A stretch of DNA of 59,920 nt, taken from assembly GCA_022497155.1 (NCBI GenBank), contig MU385805.1:1-59920 (forward strand), in the 5' to 3' direction. Made by a program: the position numbers and the translations under genes. Origin of the DNA: Whalleya microplaca (Eukaryota; Ascomycota; Sordariomycetes; Xylariales; Xylariaceae). Shown here one piece after another: positions 23,457 to 32,408 of the stretch; the stretch's first letter is position 1, and each line of letters opens with the position of its first letter. Under the pieces are notes generated by a model that was not told where the DNA came from, ran no database searches, and saw nothing but the letters and a program-made list of their open reading frames with translations.

Positions 23457-25565
23457 TTACCTATGAAAGCTTGTGAGATTGTGAACACCCATCGGGTCAT
23501 TCAGGGATTTGTGGTTTTTGCAGAACCTTGTGCCATTTGCGCTCTTCAGCCTACAGTTTGGCCTACTACACTTGTGATTGATGCAGAAGTCACTGCCGAT
23601 TTCCGCCTGTCCATTGCAAGATTTTGAGGCCTGGCAGGAGTGGTCGGGGCAGTACGATCCACCGGGGACTCGGGGAAATCCACAGCCCATCTCGCCGCAG
23701 GTGTGTTCCTCGCAGTAACTGCTTCTCTTCCAGCGGGGATTGAGACAGATGGATGATTTCCACGAGCAGGTGTGATGCCGGCAGAGGCTGTCCTCGATTA
23801 TACTTGCTCTAGAACAGCCGTCTTTGGTACACGTGTGATGCTTGCAGTAATCTTTGGACCCTAGACGTGCGTTCACGCACGCATCACTCCAGCTACATGC
23901 GTGCGTGGTGCAGAGACCACGAGATCCTTTGCATCTCTGGTGGCAATCCCGCCGCGTGCAGGTATGTGTCTCGCAGTAGAGCTGATCAGGGCCGCCACGA
24001 CCTTTCTGGCACCCTTCAGCCCAGACACAGGTGTGGTCCTTGCAGAAACCACCGTCACAGCATCTCTCGGCACAATCCAGATGTAAACAAGTGTGCTGAG
24101 CACAGTACCGGCCTTCCTCTATGGGTCCCTGAGTACATCCTCCCTTGCGAGCACAAACGTGGCTCGCGCAGAAAAAGCTGTTAGGGAGACATGCTTCTCG
24201 GCACGATGTACGCAGACACCTATGGTTCTTGCAGGAGACGAGGTTCGGGGCTCTAGCCGAGGTACAACCGCCAGAAAAGGAGCATATATGATCCTCACAA
24301 AAATTCTTACTTCGAGCAGTCGGGACGGAGCAGGCCTCGTGTTGGCAGGTATGTTCCTTGCAACATAAGTGTTCTCTGCCACTGCTATGCTCATCATCCC
24401 AGAACCTCGGGTTTGGACAGGTGCGTCGCTGGCACTCGTGGTCGGCGCAATACGCATCTCTCGAAGTCCTTCGGAGGCAGCCCTTCTCGCCGCAGGTATG
24501 GCTGCGGCAGTAATCCCCCACGGCATCCTGTCCCTGTGCCTTGTGCGTGCCATCGAAACATTCCTCCACAGCACACGTATGATCGGTGCAATACCCGTCA
24601 CGTCTCAGGGCCGCCTCCGAGCAATCGGCCCATTGGCAGACATGACGCACGCACCGGGTCTGGCCGCCTGCTCTCGCCTGCAGACACCTCGCCTCGCGAC
24701 ACTTATGGCGGCGGCAGAACTCGCTCTCCGGGATCGACGGCCGCTCGCACGAGCGGCACTTGTGCATAATACAGTGGCGGAACCCCTCCATCTGCGCATC
24801 CACACATCCCTTGCTTACGCACTTATGCGCGCCGCAGTACCGGCTCTTCGACACCCGTCTCCCGGCACACTCCTCGGCGGCACACCCGTGGCGGGGGCAC
24901 AGGTTACTTCCATCATCACGCCTGGAGGCCCGGCACTTTTCGACCTCGCACTTGTGGCGCGCGCAGAAATCAGCGGCCTTGACGAGCGCGCGCTCGCAGC
25001 CCGCCGCGTGGCACTTGTGGCGGGCGCAGTACTTGGAGCCGGCCTCGCGGGCGCCGGGACAGGCCGGGATGCGGCACGTGTGCGCCTCGCAGAAGCGGTA
25101 TCCGTCGTCGGGGTTGGCGGCGGCGCAGCCGTCCCGCTGGCACGTGTGTCGGATGCAGTAGTCGGACGCGAGGCCGGCCCGGCAGCCCTCGCAACCCTGC
25201 CACCGACACGCGTGGACGGCGCAGTAGTGGCTCCCGCGCGCCTTCTCGCGGCGGTGCACGCAGGCTTCCGTCCGGCACTTGTGCTTCTCGCAGTAGGGGC
25301 TTATCCCGGTGGTGGCGGCCCTCAGGCAGAGCCTCGCCTGGCACCGGGAACCGCCGGTCAGCTGCAAAGCTCCCGGCGGTACGTCGGACTCGGGGTCGTC
25401 CAGGGTGGTGGGAGGCTCGTACAGAATCAATTGATGGGGGGCGTGTGCGTGGGCGTGGGCGTTGGCGTTGGCGTTCACTATGTCGATTTCGTCGTAGGCT
25501 GGGGGCGGGGTTTCGGGCCGTCTGACGCGACGCCCTGGGCGGCTTAATACGCGCCGGGAGGACAT
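23457..25565 (-). CDS. Protein of 28 tandem Cys/His (C-x4-C...C-x2-H-x-C) repeats
   Basis: This is a single uninterrupted frame of 702 aa. After an N-terminal tail of about 70 residues, almost the whole protein consists of 28 head-to-tail units of 19-29 residues. Each has the pattern C-x(4-5)-C-x(7-16)-[YFL]C-x2-H-x-C, for example RDGC...FCEAHTC. Four metal-type ligands per unit (CCCH plus the shared final Cys) suggest serial zinc-binding knuckles, but metal binding is inference. The last unit ends CKNHK without the final Cys. The tail holds PPPAYDEID, a PPxY motif of the kind bound by WW domains of Nedd4/Rsp5 ligases, and an NA/HA dipeptide run. No signal peptide or membrane segment is evident. 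I do not recognise a characterised family; the repeat resembles, in spacing only, Cys/His arrays of some plant and oomycete proteins. The stop codon overlaps a possible splice donor (AG/GTAAGG), so the last residues could differ. Confidence 0.82.
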   Translation of the reverse strand: MSSRRVLSRPGRRVRRPETPPPAYDEIDIVNANANAHAHAHAPHQLILYEPPTTLDDPESDVPPGALQLTGGSRCQARLCLRAATTGISPYCEKHKCRTEACVHRREKARGSHYCAVHACRWQGCEGCRAGLASDYCIRHTCQRDGCAAANPDDGYRFCEAHTCRIPACPGAREAGSKYCARHKCHAAGCERALVKAADFCARHKCEVEKCRASRRDDGSNLCPRHGCAAEECAGRRVSKSRYCGAHKCVSKGCVDAQMEGFRHCIMHKCRSCERPSIPESEFCRRHKCREARCLQARAGGQTRCVRHVCQWADCSEAALRRDGYCTDHTCAVEECFDGTHKAQGQDAVGDYCRSHTCGEKGCLRRTSRDAYCADHECQRRTCPNPRFWDDEHSSGREHLCCKEHTCQHEACSVPTARSKNFCEDHICSFSGGCTSARAPNLVSCKNHRCLRTSCREACLPNSFFCASHVCARKGGCTQGPIEEGRYCAQHTCLHLDCAERCCDGGFCKDHTCVWAEGCQKGRGGPDQLYCETHTCTRRDCHQRCKGSRGLCTTHACSWSDACVNARLGSKDYCKHHTCTKDGCSRASIIEDSLCRHHTCSWKSSICLNPRWKRSSYCEEHTCGEMGCGFPRVPGGSYCPDHSCQASKSCNGQAEIGSDFCINHKCSRPNCRLKSANGTRFCKNHKSLNDPMGVHNLTSFHR

Positions 25566-26877
25566 TCGGGGCTCCCGATGCCAGTGAGTCAGTCAGTGCT
25601 CCTCGGAGTCGGGGAGCTAAATTACGGAGACAAAGGAAGTGCAATTTGCTGGCCCAAAAAGATGGTGTTGGAGATTGAGATGTGGTGGCCCGGCTGCAGT
25701 GTAGGTCAGTTCAAGCTCTTGGAGCCTGGAGCCCAAAACTGCACATTTGCAGCTTGAGCTGTCGTGAGGCGCGAATACGACATGATGATAGGACAGCTGC
25801 AGGCCGTTTTATGCTCGCGGGGTGCATCTGCGAATCCGGATGCGGTGGGCCATGTTTGTTTGGGAGGGGACAGCGCGTACGTGCCGGCCTATCGGTGGTC
25901 GCCTCGAGTTGGCAGAACTGGTCTGACTGGGTACACGAGAGCCTCTTACAGGTAAAGCTCGGAATTTGATATGCATGATTGTTCACCTTTTACTGGCCGA
26001 CCACAATGTTGACAATGTTGGATTTTCCGAAGGGATTATTCTAGGGTTGGTGAGTTCCTGGGAACATGCCGAAAACGGATATGCTATTTTCAATGCTATT
26101 TTATGATTGGTTCAATATGGCAAGGATGGTTCTGAAGCCCATATAAGGGTATATATCATGAGACTTAAGAAACTTAGAATAAATACTACAACTACATTGT
26201 AAGGACAAGTTTGATATCCCTTGATTTTAAGAATGTAGGGCAGAGATGTGATTGTAGGCAAAATTCCTATATTCTGAAATGAGTATTCTATAAATATTTG
26301 CCTGATGAACATGGTGCTATTGTGTATGAACCTAAACTGTGTAGTAGTATCATCTCCACTTCTGCTTTCGTGATGGTATTATTCTGAGCTATACAGCATG
26401 TAGACATGAGCATTCAAAATCTATCATTGATTGACTTCAATTAAGCACAGACTTTTGTAATGTCTCAATCAATCATTGAGTCGCCCACTTCATAGTCATC
26501 CTAGAAGGAGGAGAGCATGAGTGAGATGCTTCATGAGCAGGTCTCAGTCTGAACGAACAAAAAGACATATAGACCCATGAAAGACAATCGACAATTTGTG
26601 GTATTTCACACTTAACGGTACTGGTCACAATTTGATAAGACTAGGTCTTGAGTATACACCTTGGTGAGTCAACCGGCGGCAGCCTCCTAGCCTCTTATGA
26701 GACTAGCATTTCCACCATCATCGCTCAGCCTCACATCGACTAGATGACTCCCACAAGCAATCTTGAATAACACCAAGTTGTTTCTCCTACTTCAACAGCA
26801 CGCCCTCTCTCTCACTCATCCATTCAGACCAGCCCATCATCACAATCACGCAATCCCACTCACGGGATATCTCAGCC
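25566..26877. other. Divergent intergenic region, nothing recognised
   Basis: This stretch separates the Cys/His repeat gene (-) and the NADAR gene (+) and presumably holds both promoters. Open frames here lack motifs. The C/T-rich stretch just before 26878 looks like a fungal 5' leader. Confidence 0.4.
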
Positions 26878-27690
26878 ATGTCTTCCAAACAGAAGAAAAC
26901 GCACAAGAGCACCTCCTCACCTGCATCCACGTCTCAGCCCACATCCACATCCGCGCCTACCACAACCCCAACCTCCCAACCCACCCTCACCGACGAAACT
27001 ATCTACTTCTGGCGCCCCTCGCACGCAACAACAGGCTACCTCTCGCAATGGTACCCGCAGGCCTTCCGGGACCGCACCGACCCCAGAAAGGTCTACGCCA
27101 CCGCCGAGCACTACATGATGCACCAGAAGGCGCTGCTCTTCGGCGACGCGGACACTGCCGCCGTGATCCTGGCCGCGGAAGACCCGGCAACGGCGAAGGC
27201 GCTGGGGCGCCGCGTGGAGAGGTTCGACGAGGCGGTGTGGAAGCATGAGCGTAGGCGCATTGTCAGGGAGGCGAATTGATGTAAGTTCTCGCTGCCGTTG
27301 TTGGCTGCGGGGGATGCCGGTGTCAATGCCGATGCTGAGGACGATGGTGGTGATGGTGATGGTGAGGCTGGAAAGGGGGTTGCCAGAGATAATGAAAGTG
27401 GAAGTGGAAACGCAAGTGCCAGAAAGAAAACGGTCTGGAAGCTAGGCACCGCCGCCGACGCGCAGGAGCTCGAGGCCGCGCGGTTCCGGGACGTGCTACT
27501 GGCGACGGGGGACCGGGAGCTGGTCGAGGCCAGCCCGTACGATCGCATCTGGGGCGTGGGATTCAGACCGCAGGACGCCGGACGCAATCGCAAGAGGTGG
27601 GGGCTGAATCTCCTGGGCAAGTGTCTCATGGAGGTACGGGAGCAGTTCCGGCGGGAAGACGAAGAGATGCTTGAGGCCGTGGGCAAATGA
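26878..27690 (+). pseudogene. NADAR (DUF1768, YbiA-like) gene with one in-frame TGA
   Basis: The frame from the ATG at 26878 reads TIYFWRP...GYLSQWYPQAF...YATAEHYMMHQKALLFGD...ALGRRVERFDE.VW and is clearly the first half of a NADAR domain. It reaches TGA at 27277-27279 (codon 134). The same frame then continues without interruption to 27690 with LLATGDRELVEASPYDRIWG and RWGLNLLGKCLMEVRE, the second half of the domain. The TGA falls where the family has an aromatic residue before KF (here N-stop-C-K-F), so TGG or TAC/TAT to TGA is the likely change. NADAR proteins are N-glycosidases reported to act on riboflavin intermediates or to remove ADP-ribose from guanine. A GTAAGT donor begins two bases after the stop but cannot remove it. 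Between the halves is an Asp/Gly-rich insert. This may be a nonsense allele, a readthrough gene or an assembly error. Confidence 0.78.
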
Positions 27691-28082
27691 TACGCTCTCG
27701 TCTATGCGGTGGGTGGGTTGATAGGGGAGAGTATGGCTGTCGTCTCCGGGTGCAGTCGCTAGTGAAGGGCTCGAGGTGATCTTCATATACCAGACTAAAT
27801 TTGACTGGATTATTGTATTTTGGCATTTTGCCTAGTTTTGTACCTGCTGTCTGCGACATGCCCAATATGCACCTTTTTGTCTATCATACAATGTGAATGC
27901 CGCAAAACGCCTTAGTCCAAGGCCAAGTAGCCTAGAGTGGTGTGGTGAGACCGCACGCTGCTGCTGCGGTCTCTATATGTCGTCCGTCCTCTTCCCCGCT
28001 GAACAGTGTTATACAGTAGTAGTAATAAAACATGGGATATCGTTCGTGGTCACGCTACTCATGGGGAATGTGTTTGTTCGCT
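27691..28082. other. Convergent 3' spacer between NADAR gene and TIM44
   Basis: The two genes end toward each other. No additional gene is seen. Confidence 0.4.
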
Positions 28083-29802
28083 TTAGATATAGTCTCTGCC
28101 GCTCTTTTGCATCTCGATCAACCTCCACCCTCTCGTCTCGGGGTTGTTAACATCCTCGGGGATTCGTGTAATACCGATCGCGTAGGTCACAAGTTGAACC
28201 CTGTCTTCCATACCGGCAGCGAGTTCGTTGGTTTTGGCATGGCGGTAGACGTGGACCTCTTGGGTTCGGCAGGTAATGATAAATACCGGGATCTCGCCCG
28301 GCTCAAGCATCCGTGCTTTCAAAATGTCCACATGTCTAATATCCAGAATTCGGCCATCCGACTTCATGCCAGCTTGTAGGTATTGTTTCGTAAGAGCTTC
28401 GTAGACAGAATATTGGGCAGCCGAAAGCCAGACCTTCAAGGTCTCAGTGTCGCCCTTAACATAAGCATCGAGAACCTCGGGGAGTATGTATTCTCTTAGC
28501 TCTTGTAGGAATGGTTCGATTTGGAAGTTCGGGTCCATGGACCGGAACTTTCTGATAACCATGGCTGTTTCGTTCTCCGCAAAGAAGCCGGCAACGCGAT
28601 CGGTGATGCTCCGCGCTGTCGAAATTAAAGGGTTTTCGGATTCCTGGTACACATTCTTCATGTTGAACATGCCCTGCACAAGCTTATTCGAATCTCGGAA
28701 ATCGCGCCACGCTTCCTTCCACGCAGCGTCCTTATGTAATGTAATATTGGTACCAGCGCTGAAGTCAATTAGCATTAATTGCATGTCAAGACTGTCGAAT
28801 GTCAACCTACTTGGGATCCTCGGTCATTTCTTGAGCTTTGCCGTGGATTGAAGCAGCGTTCTTCTCGCGCAATTCCCTAGCCTTTCTTCGTTCCTCCTTT
28901 TCAACCCAACCGCCATACCTCGAACTACTACCGTCGTCAATGACGTTCTTGACATTTTTATACGCCTCGGTTTCTCTGATCGGTTTGGTAGCTTTGTCAA
29001 GGGCCTCCCCGGTAAGATTGGCGCCCTTTCTGACGCCCTTCATTACCGGCGTATCCCATGTCCAGGCCGCACCCTTCCCCACGGCGGAAGCCGAGGTCTT
29101 CAGCACCCGTCCTGCGGTTGACGAAACGGCGCCGGTGGTATTCTCATACGCCTGCCTCGCGCGACGAACGGATTCGCTCTCGGTGAATTGGTGGGCAGAG
29201 TCGGACAGCTGCTTAGTAGATTCGTTCCACTCCTTCGAAGCTTTAAATTCGGACTTCATCGTCTCCATAAACACCTCCCACGGTGACTTATCACCATGTG
29301 GTGGCGGTGGAGGTAGATCTTCTTTTTTTTCTTTCTTCTCTCCCCCCTCTTCAGACTTTTCGCCATCTTCTTGTTGCTTGGCTTCCTCTTCTGTTCCAGC
29401 CTTCGCTTCCTCCTTTGGCTCAGCCTTCTCTTCGGGCTCTGGCTCTGAAGCAGCTCGCTTGTCTTTCTTTCCGAACTTTCTAGATTCGCGGTCGCGCTTA
29501 CTCGACTGCGCGGTTTGCTGGGATGCCTCTAGGTGCCATCGCAATGTCTGGTGGAAGTTGCGCGACTGGATGGTAGCTATTGTCTCGGGGAGAAAGGGAG
29601 ATCTGAGAGAGGAGAGTGGCGACGAGGCGGATCGCGAGGATGTGAAGAGTCCAGCATTACTAGAACCGGCACTCGAGTTTTGAAGGCTTGACAGTAACCT
29701 TCTGTAGGCCGGAGATCTGCCATACGAGTATGTAGCCACTGAAGGGTTTCGCAGAAGAGACGGCGGAGGTGCGCTCCTAGCAATTTGCCTCAAGGAACTC
29801 AT
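28083..29802 (-). CDS. TIM44, mitochondrial inner-membrane import motor subunit
   Basis: The model has two exons, 29802-28811 and 28758-28083, with a 52-nt GTAGGT...CAG intron, giving 555 aa. Tim44 tethers mtHsp70 to the TIM23 channel on the matrix side of the inner membrane. The N-terminus (MSSLRQIARSAPPPSLLRNP) is rich in Arg/Ser without acids, as in a matrix-targeting presequence. A Lys/Glu-rich linker and a PPPPP stretch follow, then a coiled region. The C-terminal Tim44 domain lies at about residues 330-555 (AWKEAWRDFRDSNK, IRKFRSMDPNF, ILDIRHVDILKA). The exon junction falls at the start of this domain. The frame extends upstream of 29802, but that part (MSYIYMQ...) is the promoter side read as protein. 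The ATG chosen starts the presequence. It is divergent from another mitochondrial gene. Confidence 0.95.
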
Positions 29803-30336
29803 ATTTAACACGGTGAGAGAGCGCCTCGGCAGGACGACGAGGTTCAGGAAAATGAGGCGAACAACCCAGAGGAGAAGGAATGAGGACGGCCTGGTCCGGC
29901 AAGGAAATTTGTCTGTATGCCACCCGGAGCTGTTGAGTAGAAGGCGGGCGAAACCGGCAAATAGAAAAAGTTCGTCGGGGATAATGACCATGTCCCGCCA
30001 AGCGAGGAGAGCCAAATCTAGATTCCGCCGTTCCGACATCCTTTTACAGACTATTTCGAATAGCTGCATATATATGTACGACATGCATCAGACCCCTCTA
30101 TATGCACTATCTGGGGATATGTTGTTAAAGCATGGTTGTATCGATAAATTACATGCGTAAATTGTACATTGCCCACCCAATTGGAACTTTAGCCTGGTCA
30201 AAATTTCGAGAGCTTGTATCCAAGCCGACGTCAACTTCTCTCGACCACTTGTAACAAGCCATTGTCAGGCTTTCCGAAAGGTCTGTGTATCCGCACACAT
30301 TTTCACAGCAGGCCGTCTCAACCTCATGCATCCGCG
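29803..30336. promoter_or_regulatory. Shared divergent promoter of TIM44 and uS11m
   Basis: A 534-bp interval separates the start codons of two nuclear genes for mitochondrial proteins. It contains a CCAATTGG palindrome (30177-30184), which has a CCAAT box on each strand. The CCAAT-binding Hap complex is known to regulate respiratory and mitochondrial genes in fungi, but its action here is inference. Confidence 0.45.
30177..30184. promoter_or_regulatory. CCAATTGG double CCAAT box
   Basis: A palindromic CCAAT/ATTGG site lies about 150 bp upstream of the uS11m ATG and 375 bp upstream of the TIM44 ATG. Only the match to the motif is visible. Confidence 0.35.
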
Positions 30337-30340
30337 ATGA
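30326..30340 (+). promoter_or_regulatory. Four-codon uORF overlapping the uS11m start
   Basis: ATG CAT CCG CGA TGA encodes MHPR-stop. Its TGA (30338-30340) overlaps the main ATG (30337-30339) as ATGA. The uORF start has C at -3 (weak context), while the main start has G at -3. Such a stop-start overlap could allow leaky scanning or reinitiation. Whether it lies in the mRNA depends on the transcription start. Confidence 0.45.
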
Positions 30341-31071
30341 ACCCATCAGCAAATCGCCTGATGGCGGCCACCCGCTCTCTGATATCCTCGCTGTCCCAAC
30401 CGATCACCCACGCCCGCCAATGGGTGCAGCCCTTCTCGCAAACAGTCCACCGGCAAGAAACCGGCCCCAGCCGCCCGTCCTCTCTCCTCGACGGACTACG
30501 ATTATCATCGCCGCCCCAGCCGCCCCCGACTCGGCGCGTCGGCGCAGAGGATCCCACGGCCTCGACATCCGACATCCGGCGGATCCTCTCCCTCGACGTG
30601 CTGGCAAAGGCGCGCAACCAGCCGACGTCGGGGGAGCGTCTGGCAGCCGAGGCAGGCGAGGAGTCCGTGGGCGGCGTGGGCAGCTGGAACCCGAACGCGG
30701 AGCCGTACCACTTCCACGTGTACTCGCACCGGCACAACTCGCACGTGACGGTGACGCGGCCCGACCGGTCGGCCATCATCTCGATCTCGGCGGGCAACAT
30801 CGGCTTCCGCAAGGTCAAGCGCGGCACCTACGACGCCGCCTACCAGATGTGCGCCTTCGTCATGGACAAGCTCAACCAGGGCGGCTGGCACAAGAAGATC
30901 AACGCCCTCGAGGTCGTCCTGCGCGGCTTCGGCCCGGGCCGCGAGGCCGCCGTCAAGATCCTGCTCGGCACCGAGGGGCGCATGCTCAGGGATAAGATCG
31001 TCAAGGTCTCGGACGCTACGAGGCTTAAGTTCGGAGGTACCAGGAGTCCTAAGCCCAGGAGATTGGGTTAA
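30337..31071 (+). CDS. Mitochondrial small-subunit ribosomal protein uS11m
   Basis: This is a single-exon gene of 244 aa. The C-terminal half is a ribosomal protein S11 domain: FHVYSHRHNSHVTVTRPD, ISISAGNIGFRKVKRGTYDAAYQ and VVLRGFGPGREAAVKILLG are all S11 signatures. It ends KFGGTRSPKPRRLG, the basic tail. The first 100 residues are Ser/Arg/Pro-rich, consistent with a mitochondrial presequence, and the GC-rich codon usage matches the neighbouring genes. S11 sits on the platform of the small subunit near the 3' end of the rRNA. The yeast equivalent is Mrps18. No in-frame ATG lies upstream of 30337; Met9 (MAATRS) is an alternative start. It is divergent from TIM44. Confidence 0.93.
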   Translation: MNPSANRLMAATRSLISSLSQPITHARQWVQPFSQTVHRQETGPSRPSSLLDGLRLSSPPQPPPTRRVGAEDPTASTSDIRRILSLDVLAKARNQPTSGERLAAEAGEESVGGVGSWNPNAEPYHFHVYSHRHNSHVTVTRPDRSAIISISAGNIGFRKVKRGTYDAAYQMCAFVMDKLNQGGWHKKINALEVVLRGFGPGREAAVKILLGTEGRMLRDKIVKVSDATRLKFGGTRSPKPRRLG

Positions 31072-31505
31072 GGGGGAGAATTGGAGGGAGAGGGGAAAGG
31101 GGACGTGGGCAGACGGTCATGGTCATGGTATTTCGGTGCACGTTCTTTACGACATCATCGCAAAGAAAGGGACAAAGGCAAAAGCCCAAATCACATCTGT
31201 ATCATACGTCATAGCCATATATATCGTGTATAACATCGTACAACATCTTTCGTGACAATGCTGACTATCCGATCCAATCCCACCATCTACAATCATGAGG
31301 GAGAAAATGACCTCATACAAAAAGAGGTTGATGCACTAAACCGAGAATAAAAGCATCTGGTATCAATCGAACAAACAAACAAGTCCCACGAAACGCCCAG
31401 TCATTCAGCCAGCCAGCCAAACAACCCCAAGTCATCATCGCCATTGCGCCTTGTAATGTAATGCAGAGAATCAATCCCACCCGATAACCCAGCTCAGATC
31501 ATAGA
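31072..31505. other. Convergent 3' spacer between uS11m and the DeSI-type gene
   Basis: No additional gene is seen. It is a likely 3' UTR/terminator region for both genes. Confidence 0.4.
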
Positions 31506-32408
31506 TCATACTATCCTACCCGCCTCGGGCGCTCTCTCTGCGGCGGGCAGGGAGCGCCCGCTGGTATCTCGTGTTGCCGGACCCTTTCCCTTGACGACCC
31601 CGTCCCGCCGGCGCTCTTCCTGCGCATCGCCCCTCTCTAAATCATCATCATTGCCCGGGTGATCCGTAGTCGCCAGCCGGCGCGTGCTATCCTGGCGCAA
31701 CATGCGCGTGCCCTCATTATCATGAAACCCCTCATCATCCTCCTCCTCGCCCTCGCCCTCGAGCAGCTCGCCGTCCGCGGTGTGGAAGTCCGGGGGCTCG
31801 ACCCAGTCGCGGGGGACGACGCAGGGCATGGCAACCCCAATACTCGCGGCGCGGTTGAGCCAGGCGGGCCCCGGGCGCCCCGTCAGCTTCTGGCACAGGT
31901 ACGAGGTGAAGTGGTTGCAGTTCTTGGTCAGCAGGTTGTAGGCGGGGCCGAGGAACTCCTCGGAGGCGTGGCGCACGATGCCGTCGATCTCGGCCTGCGT
32001 CGCGAACGTGAAGCCGTGCAGGATCTCCGTCTTGAACGTCCCGCCCGGCGGCTCGACCTTCGGCCGCGTCCAGTACACCCCCGTCACCCCGCGCTTGTCG
32101 TGCCCGCCGTACGCGTACTCCTTGCCGTTGATCACTACGCCCGAGTGTAAGAGGGAGGCGCCCACGGTCCAGAGGACGGAGGAGAGGCGCCCGGGCTGGA
32201 AGAAAATGCCGCGCTGGTTAGTATGATGCAGATAGTGGGTGGTACGGCTAGTTCGGCCGTTGCGGCTACTATTAGGGTGAGTGTGACTCCTGCTTACCGG
32301 TAAGAGGTCGTAGACATTGATGACTATTTCGGTTCTCGAGAGCGACAATGTCGACCTGTGAGACTGTCTCGAAGATCTCCTGGAACTCGAGGGCTTTTTG
32401 GAGGACAT
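31506..32408 (-). CDS. PPPDE/DeSI-type deubiquitinating or deSUMOylating cysteine peptidase
   Basis: The model has two exons, 32408-32298 and 32195-31506, giving 266 aa. The 102-nt intron (GTAAGC...TTCCAG) is a multiple of three and has no stop, so the unspliced frame is also open. Splicing restores the family sequence VYDLLP/PGRLSSVLWTVG. The PPPDE domain (residues 28-165) has the catalytic pair His54 (SLLHSGVVI) and Cys130 (TKNCNHFT), and the YAYGGH motif. PPPDE peptidases (DeSI-1/2, human DESI2-like) cleave ubiquitin-like modifiers in cytosol or nucleus. The C-terminal 90 residues are acidic then charged (GEGEEEDDEGF, RRRDG) and look disordered. The Ser/Arg-rich N-terminus is also low complexity. 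It is convergent with uS11m. Confidence 0.9.
   Translation of the reverse strand: MSSKKPSSSRRSSRQSHRSTLSLSRTEIVINVYDLLPVSRSHTHPNSSRNGRTSRTTHYLHHTNQRGIFFQPGRLSSVLWTVGASLLHSGVVINGKEYAYGGHDKRGVTGVYWTRPKVEPPGGTFKTEILHGFTFATQAEIDGIVRHASEEFLGPAYNLLTKNCNHFTSYLCQKLTGRPGPAWLNRAASIGVAMPCVVPRDWVEPPDFHTADGELLEGEGEEEDDEGFHDNEGTRMLRQDSTRRLATTDHPGNDDDLERGDAQEERRRDGVVKGKGPATRDTSGRSLPAAERAPEAGRIV

Noticed and set aside
23394..23460. Possible last intron extending the Cys/His protein
   Set aside because: The stop overlaps AG/GTAAGG and a 44-nt intron is conceivable, but it would add only about a dozen residues without a repeat unit. The simple stop was kept.
24369..25547. 392-codon open frame on the plus strand
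   Set aside because: It is antisense to the Cys/His repeat gene. Its Ala/Val/Leu/Gly-rich translation is what regularly spaced, GC-rich Cys/His codons give on the other strand.
26763..27248. 161-codon frame overlapping the NADAR gene
   Set aside because: It is an alternate frame of the C-rich leader and first NADAR half, and its translation is Pro/His/Arg-rich with no motif.
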